DNA of 64,000 bases, taken from assembly GCF_000373625.1 (NCBI RefSeq), contig NZ_KB891988.1, forward strand, positions 1,028,053 to 1,092,052. Direction: 5' to 3'. This stretch comes from Streptomyces sp. LaPpAH-108. GTDB lineage: Bacteria > Actinomycetota > Actinomycetes > Streptomycetales > Streptomycetaceae. Positions 9,151 through 17,587 of the stretch are shown piece by piece. Below the pieces are notes generated by a model. That model was not told the DNA's origin, searched no databases, and was given only the letters and a program-made list of their open reading frames with translations. The position numbers were made by a program, and so were the translations under genes. Numbering within the stretch: position 1 is the first letter of the stretch; the number at the start of each line of letters is the position of its first letter.

Positions 9151-10227
9151 TTGAACTGCCTCAACTTCCGCATGCCCGCACGCCGTCTGGCCGCCGTCGC
9201 GACCGTCACCGCCCTCACCGCAGGTCCCGCGGTCCTGGGCGCGGGCACCGCGCACGCCACCGGTCGTCACGGCCACGCCTCCGCCGTCGTCCTGAGCACC
9301 GGGCTCGATGTGTCCCTGCTCCACAAGACCGTGGACGTCCCCCTCGAGGTCACCCTCAACGAGGTCCAGGCGCCCGGCGATGCCGACCGCACGGCCCTGA
9401 CCGCCCGGCTGGACGGGGTGAACGACGGCCGGCCCTTCTCCGTGCTCGGCGCCGAGGTGGCCAGAGCGCGCGCCACCGCCGACGCCGAGCGCGCCGAGGG
9501 CTCCGTACGGCTGGTCCACGCCCGCGTGCACGTCCCCGGGCTGCCGCTGCTCTCCCTCATCGAGGTCGGCACGGTCACCGCCCGCGCCACCTGCGAGGCG
9601 GGGGAGCGGCCGGAGGCCGTGGCCAACGTCCTCGGCGGCGTCACGATCCTCGGCAAGCACGTGAACGTCACGGCGGGCGGTCCCTCCGTGGTCAAGGTCC
9701 CCGGCGTCGGCGAGGTCCGCCTGGACCTCTCCCAGCGCCGCACCACCTCCCGCACGGCCGCCGCCACCGCCCTCGAACTCAAGGTCTCCGTCAACCCGTT
9801 GCGGCTGAACGTCGCCGAGGTCGAGGGCACCGTGACGCTGGCGAAGGCCACCTGCGAGACGCCTCGCGGAGGCGGCCACGGAGGCGGCGGCCACGACGGC
9901 GGCACCGGCGGCGGTACTGGCGGCCACCAGCCCCCGCCCCCGCCCCAGACCGACGAGCCGGGCGACGACGACGCCCCGGAGCCGACCGACAGCACGCCCC
10001 CGAGCGACGGCGGCACGGCCCCGAGCACCAAGCCCACCCCGTCCTCCGACCCGGACTCCTCCACCCCCGCCAAGCCCGCCACCGAGGTGAAGGCCCAGGG
10101 CGGCACCAAGAACGACCTCGCGGAAACCGGCGCCAGCTCCTCCACCCCGTACCTCGCGGGCGGCGCACTCGCCCTCCTCCTGCTCGGCGGCGGAGCAGCG
10201 GCACTGGCCCGACGCCGCCGCGGCTGA
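9151..10227 (+). CDS. LAETG-anchored secreted protein (SCO1860 family)
   Basis: Exported cell-wall protein of about 358 residues. TTG at 9151 is preferred because GGGAG lies 8 bases upstream; the next ATG is at 9172. A signal peptide runs to about residue 36 (GTAHA). The central region (about 45-245) has two similar segments, each ending in a Cys-containing strand (TARATCEAGE, LAKATCETPR). Then come a Gly/His-rich stretch, a Pro/Thr/Ser/Asp linker, and a sorting signal: LAETG at 323-327, hydrophobic helix and RRRRG tail. LAETG is the form used by streptomycete class E sortases, so it should be covalently attached to peptidoglycan. Molecular function is unknown. Confidence 0.88.
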   Translation: MNCLNFRMPARRLAAVATVTALTAGPAVLGAGTAHATGRHGHASAVVLSTGLDVSLLHKTVDVPLEVTLNEVQAPGDADRTALTARLDGVNDGRPFSVLGAEVARARATADAERAEGSVRLVHARVHVPGLPLLSLIEVGTVTARATCEAGERPEAVANVLGGVTILGKHVNVTAGGPSVVKVPGVGEVRLDLSQRRTTSRTAAATALELKVSVNPLRLNVAEVEGTVTLAKATCETPRGGGHGGGGHDGGTGGGTGGHQPPPPPQTDEPGDDDAPEPTDSTPPSDGGTAPSTKPTPSSDPDSSTPAKPATEVKAQGGTKNDLAETGASSSTPYLAGGALALLLLGGGAAALARRRRG

Positions 10228-10253
10228 CGAACAGCCGGACCACCTGACGGAGT

Positions 10254-10292
10254 CGGCCCGGGACCACCGAACGAATCGGCGGCCCCGGGCCG
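10254..10292. terminator. Hairpin between convergent genes
   Basis: CGGCCCGGG (10254-10262) pairs perfectly with CCCGGGCCG (10284-10292) across a 21-base loop. It lies between the convergent ends of the LAETG protein gene and cobC. The loop is long and there is no T tract, so the call is tentative. Confidence 0.45.
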
Positions 10293-10317
10293 CTTGTCGG
10301 TTCCGCCCTGTGCCTGC

Positions 10318-11367
10318 TCAGCTCATCGCGGTGTCAAGTGCCGTCAGGAATCCCGTCGTTGTGTCCGCGTCGCGTACCGCGACCCGGATCCACTCCGGCC
10401 CGAGGCCGGGGAAGGTGTCGCCTCGGCGGACCGCGTAGCCCAAGGCGCGTAGGCGTGGGCGTACTTCGGGCGCGCCGGGGATGCGGGCGAGGACGAACGG
10501 GGCCTCTGCGGGGCCGGTCACCTCTGCGTTCCGTTCCGTCAGTCCCTTGACCAGGAACTCGCGGTCCACGGCGATCTGACGGGCAGCCGCTTCCGCCTCC
10601 GTGAGGGCCTGTGGTGTGATGCAGGCCCGTGCTGCCGCCAGTGCTGGTGTGGAGACCGCCCATAGGGGCTGAGCCCGTTCGAGGCGTGTGATGACCTCCG
10701 GTTCCGCGAGGACGTAGCCGATGCGGAGGCCCGCGAGGCCCCAGGTCTTGGTGAGGCTGCGGAGGACCACGAGCCCCGGCACGTCGCACCGTCCGGCCAG
10801 GGATTCCCGTTCGCCCGGGACCGCGTCCATGAAGGCTTCGTCCACGACCAGCGTGCGCCCCGGGCGGGCGAGCCGTAGCAGCTCGGACGCCGGGTGCAGG
10901 ACGGACGTCGGGTTGGTGGGGTTGCCGACCACCACCAGGTCCGCGTCCTTGGGGACGAGTCCGGGGTCCAGCCGGAAGCCGTCCTGCTGCCGGAGCACCA
11001 CCCGGTCCACCGTGTGGCCCGCGTCCCGCAGCGCCGCCTCCGGCTCCGTGAACTGGGGGTGGATGACCACCGGGCGCCGTACCTTCAGCGCCCGCGCCAG
11101 CAGGACGAACGCCTCGGCGGCCCCGGCGGTCAGCAGTACCCGCTCCACCGGCACCCCGTGCCGCGCCGCCACCGCCGCCCGCGCGGCCCGCCCGTCCGGG
11201 TAGGCCGCGAGGGAGGACAGGGACGCGGCGATCTCCTCGCGGAGCCACAGCGGAGGCGTCCCCGTGCGGACGTTGACCGCGAGGTCGATCAGGGCGGCCC
11301 CGTCGTCGCGGACCTCGGCGTCGCCGTGATGCCGCAGATCAGGCCCGCTGTAGCCCTCAGTGCGCAT
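10318..11367 (-). CDS. cobC: Histidinol-phosphate-type aminotransferase, Rv2231c/CobC-CobD family
   Basis: 349-residue fold type I PLP enzyme, probably the L-threonine-O-3-phosphate decarboxylase that supplies aminopropanol phosphate for the nucleotide-loop arm of cobalamin. Motifs: LIDLAVNVRTGTPP at the N-terminus, VVVGNPTNPTSV, the PLP-contacting Asp in LVVDEAFMDAVPG, and the Schiff-base lysine in LRSLTKTWGLAGLRIGY. The ATG at 11367 overlaps the end of cbiX by 11 bases. It is the last gene of the cobM operon. Sequence alone cannot exclude a histidinol-phosphate aminotransferase, but the context strongly favours cobalamin synthesis. Confidence 0.82.
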   Translation of the reverse strand: MRTEGYSGPDLRHHGDAEVRDDGAALIDLAVNVRTGTPPLWLREEIAASLSSLAAYPDGRAARAAVAARHGVPVERVLLTAGAAEAFVLLARALKVRRPVVIHPQFTEPEAALRDAGHTVDRVVLRQQDGFRLDPGLVPKDADLVVVGNPTNPTSVLHPASELLRLARPGRTLVVDEAFMDAVPGERESLAGRCDVPGLVVLRSLTKTWGLAGLRIGYVLAEPEVITRLERAQPLWAVSTPALAAARACITPQALTEAEAAARQIAVDREFLVKGLTERNAEVTGPAEAPFVLARIPGAPEVRPRLRALGYAVRRGDTFPGLGPEWIRVAVRDADTTTGFLTALDTAMS

Positions 11368-12292
11368 GGCTGTGTGCGTGGCCGCCATGGTGGTGGTGCC
11401 CATGGCCGTGCCCGTGCCCATGTGCGTCGGACCCATCGTCGTCCGGGTGGAAGTGCGGCTGCTGCGGGAGCCCCACCTTGTCCTCGAAGCCCGGCAGCGC
11501 GATGCGGTAGACGCACGAGTCGCAGTTCATCCGGAGATCCCCCCGCACCGCCTCCTCGTACCGCTCAAGGACCAGATCCAGCAGCTCCGGCTCCGGACCG
11601 ATGACCTCGGCCGAGCGCACCTCGGTCTCCGGGTGCGCGGCGGACCACTCCTCGGTCTGACGCCGGACCCGGTCCGGGAGGATGCCGGTGAACAGGAAGT
11701 ACGGCAGGACGACGATCCGCCGCGCCCCCAGCCGAGCGCACCGGTCCAGCCCGCTCGGCACGTCCGGCGCCGCGAGGGAGACGAACGCCGTCTCGACGGC
11801 GGCGTAGCCGCGCCCCTCCCACAGCAGCCGGGCCGCCTTGCACACCTCGGCGTTGGCGTCCGGGTCGGTGGAGCCGCGCCCCACGAGGAGGACGGTGACA
11901 TCAGCGCGGTCGGTGCCCGCCAGGGCCTCGTCCAGGCGCCGCTCAAGGACCCGCAGCAGGGCGGGGTGCGGGCCGAGGGGGCGGCCGTAGGTGTACGTCA
12001 GACCCGGGTGCCGTTCCTTCTCGCGGGCCAGCGCGGCGGGTATGTCGCCCTTGGCGTGCCCGGCGGAGACCAGCATCAGCGGTACGGCCGCGAACGTCCG
12101 CACGCCCCGCTCGACCAGCTCGGCGACGGCCTCACCGAGCGGGGGCGGCGACAGCTCGATGAAGCCGCCCGCAACGGGCAGTTCGGGGCGACGACGGCCC
12201 AACTCCCGTACGAAAGCACGGAAAGCCTCGGCTCCGGCCTCGTCCCGGGTGCCGTGTCCGGCGACGAGCAGGGCGGGCGGCTGGGTGGTCAC
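11357..12292 (-). CDS. cbiX: Sirohydrochlorin chelatase CbiX with His-rich tail
   Basis: 311-residue chelatase with the double CbiX/CbiK domain. The first metal-site histidine is in LLVAGHGTRDEAG and the second in LVSAGHAKGDIP; the second half repeats the fold (VTVLLVGRGSTDPDAN and RIVVLPYFLFTGILPDRV). After about residue 255 comes RMNCDSCVYR with two cysteines, then a C-terminal segment of alternating His/Gly with about 15 histidines, a likely metal store. It inserts Co2+ (or Fe2+/Ni2+) into sirohydrochlorin. GTG at 12292 overlaps the cobH stop (GTGA). Its presence beside CobN-type chelatase genes is discussed under findings. Confidence 0.9.
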   Translation of the reverse strand: MTTQPPALLVAGHGTRDEAGAEAFRAFVRELGRRRPELPVAGGFIELSPPPLGEAVAELVERGVRTFAAVPLMLVSAGHAKGDIPAALAREKERHPGLTYTYGRPLGPHPALLRVLERRLDEALAGTDRADVTVLLVGRGSTDPDANAEVCKAARLLWEGRGYAAVETAFVSLAAPDVPSGLDRCARLGARRIVVLPYFLFTGILPDRVRRQTEEWSAAHPETEVRSAEVIGPEPELLDLVLERYEEAVRGDLRMNCDSCVYRIALPGFEDKVGLPQQPHFHPDDDGSDAHGHGHGHGHHHHGGHAHSHAH

Positions 12293-12876
12293 TGTTTCTC
12301 CTCGGGGTAAAACGGTTGGTACAGCAGGGCGTTGAGCGCGGCGGCGGCCACCGCCGAACCGCCCTTCTCGGAGACGTTGCTCACCGCGGGCAGCCCGCTC
12401 GCGCGCAGCGCCTCCTTGGACTCGGCCGCGCCGACGAAGCCGACGGGCAGGCCGATGACGAGCGCCGGATCGGCGTCCAGGGTCAGCAGCTCCTCCAGGG
12501 CGGTCGGCGCACAGCCGATCACCCACAGGGCGCCGGGCCCGACCTCCTCGTACGCGAGCCGCACGGCATGCGCCGAACGGGTCATTCCAGGACCGGACTT
12601 GGCGTCCTTCAGACGGCAGACCGTCTCGCGCCGGGTGATTCCCGCCGCGACCATCTCCACGTCCACCACGACGGGCGCCCCCGCGTGCAGCGCGGCATGC
12701 CCGCGCACGAGGTCCGCCTCGGCCAGGACCAGATCGCTCGCGTAGTCGAGATCGGCGGCCGAGTGGATCACCCGCTCCACCACCGCCCTGGTCAGCAAGG
12801 GGAGTTCGGAGGTGTCCAGGCGGGCGCGCAGCCGCCGGAAGGACTCCTGCTCGATGGGATGGACCACACGGTTCAC
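12289..12876 (-). CDS. cobH: Precorrin-8X methylmutase
   Basis: 195-residue CobH/CbiC enzyme that moves the C11 methyl group to C12, giving hydrogenobyrinic acid (or cobyrinate in the cobalt series). Characteristic stretches: HPIEQESFRRL at the N-terminus, VIHSAADLDYASDL, the substrate-contact motif KSGPGMTRSAHAVR, and the C-terminal VGFVGAAESKEAL. Length matches the family. The GTG at 12876 shares bases with the cobJ stop, and its own stop overlaps the cbiX start, so translation is coupled on both sides. Confidence 0.95.
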   Translation of the reverse strand: MNRVVHPIEQESFRRLRARLDTSELPLLTRAVVERVIHSAADLDYASDLVLAEADLVRGHAALHAGAPVVVDVEMVAAGITRRETVCRLKDAKSGPGMTRSAHAVRLAYEEVGPGALWVIGCAPTALEELLTLDADPALVIGLPVGFVGAAESKEALRASGLPAVSNVSEKGGSAVAAAALNALLYQPFYPEEKQ

Positions 12877-14567
12877 CGGGCACCCTCCTCGGCGCTCGCC
12901 TGCCAGCGGTAGCCGCGCGGGGTCACCATGCGCCCGGCGATCTCCCGGGTCGCGGTGTTGCCCACGGTCACCACGGTCATCATGTCCACGGACGCCGGAT
13001 CGAGCGCGGCCAGCGTGGTCACCCGGCTGGACTCGTCGGGCCGCGAGGCGTTGCGCACCACCCCGACCGGGGTGGAAGGCGCCCGGTGCTCCGCCAACGC
13101 CGCGAGCGCCTTGGGGAGTTGCCAGTCCCGGCCGCGCGAGCGCGGGTTGTAGAACGTCACCACGAGGTCGGACTCGGCCGCCGCGCGCACCCGCCGCTCG
13201 ATGACCTCCCACGGTGTGTGCAGGTCGGACAGGCTGATCGACACATGGTCGTGGCCCAGCGGCGCGCCGAGCAGCGCCCCGGCCGCAAGCGCCGCCGTCA
13301 CCCCCGGCACGCCCACCACATCGATGTCGTCGGACGCCTCCGCGAGCGCCGGGGACGCCATCGCGTACACCCCCGCGTCCCCGCTCCCGATCAACGCCAC
13401 CGCGTGCCCCGCGCGCGCTTCCGCGACCGCCGTACGCGCCCGCTCCTCCTCCGCGCCCAGCCCCGACTCCAGCACCCGCGTGCCCGGACGCAGCAGATCC
13501 CGGATCTGGTCCACGTACTGGTCGAGCCCCACCAGCACGGAGGCGCGCCGCAGTTCGGCCACCGCGCGCGGCGTGACCAGGTCCCGGGCGCCGGGCCCGA
13601 GCCCCACCACCGCGAGCCGCCCACGCGCCGGACGCCGTACGACCGCACAGGTCGCCATCGCCGGACTCCCCGCCGACTTCCGCTTGGGCACGAGGAGTTC
13701 ACCCCCGCCGAGCAGCGCCGCCGCCTCCGCCACGGACGGCGTACCGACCGCCACGAGGGGCGCGTCGGACGGGTTCGGTACGACGACGGCCGCCAACTCC
13801 GAGGCCGGGTACGCGACCAGCGGCACGCCCAGCCGCTCGGCGGCGCCCACCAGGCCCGGCTCCTCCGACTTGGCGTCCACCGTGGCGAGTTGAGCCACCG
13901 ACCGCACCGAGAGCCCCGCCCCCGCCAGCGCCGACCCGATCAGCTCCAGCACCTCGTCCACCGGCGCACCCCGCGAGGCACCCACCCCGACCACCAGCGA
14001 CGGCGGACGCAACAGCACCTCGCGCGGCCCCGGTTCGACGGCGCGGTCGGTGAGCCGTACCGTGTACGCCCCGTGTTCCGCCACCGGCAGCGGAGGCAGC
14101 GGCCACGCCAACTCGGCCTCAAGGGCCACCGGTTCACCGTCCAGCAGCGCCCGTGACACCGCCGCGACCGCACCCTCGTACGGCAGGCCGAGCGTGTCGA
14201 GCCCGGCCACGCCCACCGCGTCCGTAGCGGTCGTCACCACCGGCTCCGCACCCAGCAACTCACCCACCTCACGGGCGAGTTCATTGGCACCCCCCGCGTG
14301 CCCGCCGAGCAGCGACACCGCGAACCGGCCGCCCTCGTCCACGCACACCACACCCGGATCGGCCGCCTTGTCCCCGAGCAGCGGCGCCACCAGACGGACC
14401 ACCGCACCCGTCGCCAGGAAACACACCAGCTGCCCGCACTCCGCGAACGCGGCCCGGACCGCGTCCCCCACCGGGCCCTCGTACACCCGGGTACGGTCCG
14501 GCCACGCCGCCGCAAGGCGGTCCCGCGCCGCAGCCCCCGCGGAGGTGGCGGAAATCAGGCCGATCAC
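12873..14567 (-). CDS. cobJ: CbiG/CobE - CobJ fusion: precorrin-5A hydrolase-like and precorrin-3B C17-methyltransferase
   Basis: 564-residue bifunctional protein. Residues 1 to about 300 are a CbiG-type region: the N-terminal part with VCFLATGAVVRLVAPLL and VSLLGGHAGGANELAR, then the C-terminal CobE-like part with VVGVGASRGAPVDEV and LATVDAKSEEPGL. From about residue 314 the CobJ SAM-dependent methyltransferase follows (GRLAVVGLGPGARDLVTPRA, VLVGLDQYVDQI, ALIGSGDAGVYAMASP, VTFYNPRSRGRDWQ). It methylates C17 with ring contraction; the CbiG part would remove the C2 fragment. The fused order CbiG-CbiH is common in actinobacteria. ATG at 14567 overlaps the cobL stop. Confidence 0.92.
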   Translation of the reverse strand: MIGLISATSAGAAARDRLAAAWPDRTRVYEGPVGDAVRAAFAECGQLVCFLATGAVVRLVAPLLGDKAADPGVVCVDEGGRFAVSLLGGHAGGANELAREVGELLGAEPVVTTATDAVGVAGLDTLGLPYEGAVAAVSRALLDGEPVALEAELAWPLPPLPVAEHGAYTVRLTDRAVEPGPREVLLRPPSLVVGVGASRGAPVDEVLELIGSALAGAGLSVRSVAQLATVDAKSEEPGLVGAAERLGVPLVAYPASELAAVVVPNPSDAPLVAVGTPSVAEAAALLGGGELLVPKRKSAGSPAMATCAVVRRPARGRLAVVGLGPGARDLVTPRAVAELRRASVLVGLDQYVDQIRDLLRPGTRVLESGLGAEEERARTAVAEARAGHAVALIGSGDAGVYAMASPALAEASDDIDVVGVPGVTAALAAGALLGAPLGHDHVSISLSDLHTPWEVIERRVRAAAESDLVVTFYNPRSRGRDWQLPKALAALAEHRAPSTPVGVVRNASRPDESSRVTTLAALDPASVDMMTVVTVGNTATREIAGRMVTPRGYRWQASAEEGAR

Positions 14568-15829
14568 TCAACTGCTCCTTCGTTCGGCCGGGAGGCACGC
14601 TCGCCCCACAGCAGGAAAACGGGGTTGGTGGCCGCGAGCCGGGTCACGTCACCGGGCAGCGGCGCCAGCCGCGAGGACTGCAACAGCACGCCGTCGCAGC
14701 CGAATCCGGCCCGCGCCAGGGCCGCGCGCGCCTCGGGCACCCGGTCCAGCGCGGCCATCGCGACCACCACCGTGCGCCGCGCCCGCCGCGCGCACGCCTC
14801 GACCACCGCGCCCAGCTCACGGCCCCCGCCCCCGACGAACACCGCGTCGGGATCGTCGTCCAGAGCGGCCAGCGCCTCCGGAGCCGTACCGTGCACCACG
14901 GACACGTCCACGTCATGGGCGCGCGCGTTGGCCCGTACCCGCGCGCAGCCGTCCCCGGTCTTCTCCACCGCGACCACGGCCGCGCCGAGCCGCGCGCACT
15001 CCACCGCCACCGAGCCCGACCCCGCGCCCACGTCCCACACCAGGTCGCCGGGGCGCGGCCCGAGCCGGGCCAGCGCCAGCGCCCGTACCTCGAACTTGGT
15101 GATCATCGAGTCCCGGTGCGCGAACGCGTCCTCCTCCAGGGCCCAGCGCCCGGGCCCCACGGCCGGGCCCGCCATCGTGCGCGGACCCCGGGGCGCCCGG
15201 GACTCGTCCAGGCACAGCACCACGTTCACCGCCGTGCCCCAGTTCCGCCGGGCGGCCTCGGCGGGCGTCACCCGCTCCACCCGCTCGTCCTCCGGCTCAC
15301 CGAGGTCGCTCACCACGACCAGCGTCCGGTCGCTGCCGGTCAGCCGGGCACCCAGCTCGGCAGGACCCGACCCCGGCCCGGTCAGCACGGCCACCTTCGG
15401 ATACGCCCGGCACAGCTGCACCGCCGTCCGCGGATCACGCCCGTGCGCGCTCACCACCACCGCGTCGTCCCAGGTCAGCCCCAGCCGCGCGAACGCCCCG
15501 GCCACCGAGGACACCCCGGGCCGTACCTCAAGGCGCGCCGCGCCGAACCGCTCCGCCAGCACCCGCACGATCCCGAAGAACCCGGGGTCGCCCGAGGCCA
15601 GCACGACCACCGGGAGATCCTTGGCCAGGGTCTCGGCGATCGCGTCCAGGGCGGGGGAGAGGGGGCCGAGGGCGATGCGCTGGACGTCCTCGGGTAGGTC
15701 GGCGGCGTCCAGGTGGCGTTGGCCGCCGACGACCAGGGCGGCCTTGGCGAGCACGTCGGCGGAGAGGGGAGCGCCCGTGCCGGTGCCGACGACGGTGATC
15801 AGCGGCACGTCCGTGTGCGACGCCGTCAC
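14564..15829 (-). CDS. cobL: Precorrin-6Y C5,15-methyltransferase (CbiE-CbiT fusion)
   Basis: 421-residue CobL. The CbiE half (about 8-205) has the tetrapyrrole methyltransferase fold with PLITVVGTGTGAPLS, VVLASGDPGFFGIV and VVVSAHGRDPRTAV. The CbiT half (about 235-421) is a class I methyltransferase/decarboxylase with the SAM loop VWDVGAGSGSVAVE and DAVFVGGGG. It methylates C5 and C15 and decarboxylates the ring C acetate. The GTG at 15829 overlaps the cobM stop. A CbiT fold follows CbiE directly, as in Pseudomonas CobL, so the two activities are on one chain. Confidence 0.95.
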   Translation of the reverse strand: MTASHTDVPLITVVGTGTGAPLSADVLAKAALVVGGQRHLDAADLPEDVQRIALGPLSPALDAIAETLAKDLPVVVLASGDPGFFGIVRVLAERFGAARLEVRPGVSSVAGAFARLGLTWDDAVVVSAHGRDPRTAVQLCRAYPKVAVLTGPGSGPAELGARLTGSDRTLVVVSDLGEPEDERVERVTPAEAARRNWGTAVNVVLCLDESRAPRGPRTMAGPAVGPGRWALEEDAFAHRDSMITKFEVRALALARLGPRPGDLVWDVGAGSGSVAVECARLGAAVVAVEKTGDGCARVRANARAHDVDVSVVHGTAPEALAALDDDPDAVFVGGGGRELGAVVEACARRARRTVVVAMAALDRVPEARAALARAGFGCDGVLLQSSRLAPLPGDVTRLAATNPVFLLWGERASRPNEGAVE

Positions 15830-16692
15830 CTGCTCGCCCCCCGCTCCCGCAGCGCCCGCCGCGCCTGAGGGTCCGCCTTGCGGAAGCCGTGGAAGTGGCC
15901 GGGGTGGTAGAGGTGCGAGCGGGTGCCGTGGGCGTCCAGGGCCGGGCCGATCAGGAAGAGGGTGTGCTTCCACAACCGGTGCTCCTTGACCGTCTCCTCC
16001 AGCGTGCCGATCGTGCAGCGCACCACCAGCTCCTCCGGCCAGGTCACCTGATGGGCGACCACCACCGGAGTGCTCGTCGGATAACCGCCCTCCAGCAGTT
16101 CCCGCACCAGCTGACCGCTGCGCGCCGCCGACAGGAACACCGCCATGGTCGTACCGTGCCGGGCGAACTCCCGTACCTCCTCGCCCGGCGGCATCGGCGT
16201 CTTGCCGCCGCCGAGCCGGGTCAGGATCACCGACTGCGCCACCTCGGGGATCGTCAGCTCGCGCCCCGCGAGCGCGGCCACTGCCGAGAACGACGACACC
16301 CCCGGCACGATCTCCGTCGCGATCCCGATCTCCGCGCACCGGTCCAGCTGCTCCTGGGTGCCGCCCCACAGCGACGGGTCGCCCGAGTGGACGCGGGCCA
16401 CCTTCAGCCCGTCGGCCAGGGCGCGCCGGTAGACGGCCACCACGTCCTCCAGGGACAGCGCGGCCGAGTCCAGGACCTCCGCGTCCGCGCGCGCGTGCTC
16501 CAGGACCTCCGCCCGGACCAGGCTCGCCGCCCAGATCACCACGTCCGCCTCGGCGATCGCCCGGGCCGCGCGGAAGGTCAGCAGATCGGCGGCGCCGGGA
16601 CCGGCACCGACGAAGGTCACCTTGCCGGTGGGGGCGGTGGCGGGGGGCCCGGCCACGTCAGCGGCCTGCGGCGCGGCCTGGGGCTCGGCCAT
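15826..16692 (-). CDS. cobM: Precorrin-4 C11-methyltransferase
   Basis: 288-residue SAM-dependent CobM/CbiF. After a 23-residue Ala/Pro-rich extension the fold begins with VTFVGAGPGAADLLTFRAA; VARVHSGDPSLWGGTQEQ and VPGVSSFSAVAALAGRELT are the CobM signatures and HGTTMAVFLSA the SAM-site loop. It is the first gene of the six-gene operon cobM-cobL-cbiG/J-cobH-cbiX-cobC. The ATG at 16692 has AGAGG upstream. Only about 110 bases separate it from the divergent ZIP gene, too short for a second cobalamin riboswitch. Confidence 0.95.
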   Translation of the reverse strand: MAEPQAAPQAADVAGPPATAPTGKVTFVGAGPGAADLLTFRAARAIAEADVVIWAASLVRAEVLEHARADAEVLDSAALSLEDVVAVYRRALADGLKVARVHSGDPSLWGGTQEQLDRCAEIGIATEIVPGVSSFSAVAALAGRELTIPEVAQSVILTRLGGGKTPMPPGEEVREFARHGTTMAVFLSAARSGQLVRELLEGGYPTSTPVVVAHQVTWPEELVVRCTIGTLEETVKEHRLWKHTLFLIGPALDAHGTRSHLYHPGHFHGFRKADPQARRALRERGASR

Positions 16693-16802
16693 GGGGAAAG
16701 GTCCTCTCGTACGAAAAGAAGTGAGGGAAATGTCAGGGTCTGCGGAGGTTTCACAGGCGTCGGATGTGCGCGGAGGGCCCTTCATCGGATACCAAGGTCG
16801 TT

Positions 16803-17537
16803 ATGGCGGTCCTCGTCGCGCTCGGCGCGTTTGTGATGACGCTGGCCGGCGGCTGGACGGCACAGCGTGTGACCGACCGTCGCCACCTGGTCCTGGGCCT
16901 GGCGGGCGGCCTGATGCTGGGCGTGGTCGGCCTCGATCTGCTGCCGGAGGCGCTGCGCGCGGCCGGTCGCGAGGTCTTCGGCGTACCCGCCGCCCTGCTG
17001 CTCTTCGTCGGCGGATTCCTGCTGGCCCATCTGGTGGAACGTCTCCTCGCCGGACGCCAGGCCGCGCACGGCGGGGAGGAGCACGACCACCACCGGGCCC
17101 CCGAGGTCGGCCTCACGGCCGCCGCCGCGATGGTCGGGCACAGCGCCATGGACGGCGTCGCGATCGGCGCGGCCTTCCAGGTCGGCGGCGGCATGGGCCT
17201 CTCCGTCGCTCTCGCCGTCATCGCCCACGACTTCGCCGACGGCTTCAACACCTTCACCATCACGAGCCTCTACGGCAACGCCCGCCGCCGCGCCGTCGCC
17301 ATGCTCGTGGCCGACGCCTGCGCCCCGGTCCTCGGCGCCCTCTCCACGGTCTTCATCCACATCCCCGAGCCCCTGCTCGGCGGCTACCTCGGCCTCTTCA
17401 GCGGCGCCCTGCTCTACCTCGCCGCCGCGGAGATCCTGCCGGAGGCCCACCACGACCACCCGGCGCGCTCGACGCTGCTGTGCACGGTCGCGGGGGCGGC
17501 GTTCATCTGGCTGGTGGTCGCGGTGTCCGGCGGCTGA
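16803..17537 (+). CDS. ZIP-family divalent metal transporter
   Basis: Membrane protein of 244 residues with about eight helices. Metal-binding helices carry the ZIP pattern: GHSAMDGVAIGAAF (helix IV, His-Ser-x-x-Asp-Gly) and VIAHDFADGFNTFTI (helix V, His-Asp-x-x-Asp-Gly). The loop between helices III and IV is His-rich (EEHDHHRAPE), as in ZIP importers. It moves Zn2+, Fe2+, Mn2+ or Co2+ into the cytoplasm. An in-frame ATG at 16764 would add 13 residues; I prefer 16803 because the first helix starts there, but neither start has a strong ribosome binding site. Its place between two cobalamin operons makes cobalt supply an attractive but unproven role. Confidence 0.85.
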   Translation: MAVLVALGAFVMTLAGGWTAQRVTDRRHLVLGLAGGLMLGVVGLDLLPEALRAAGREVFGVPAALLLFVGGFLLAHLVERLLAGRQAAHGGEEHDHHRAPEVGLTAAAAMVGHSAMDGVAIGAAFQVGGGMGLSVALAVIAHDFADGFNTFTITSLYGNARRRAVAMLVADACAPVLGALSTVFIHIPEPLLGGYLGLFSGALLYLAAAEILPEAHHDHPARSTLLCTVAGAAFIWLVVAVSGG

Positions 17538-17587
17538 CACCGCCCGACCCGTGGCCCCTGTGGCCGCGGAGGCCGCGCAGGGCCCCC

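Noticed and set aside
16693..16802. Possible cobalamin riboswitch upstream of cobM
   Set aside because: The gap is about 110 bases and lacks the conserved GCCACTG and CCGGTG-type core.
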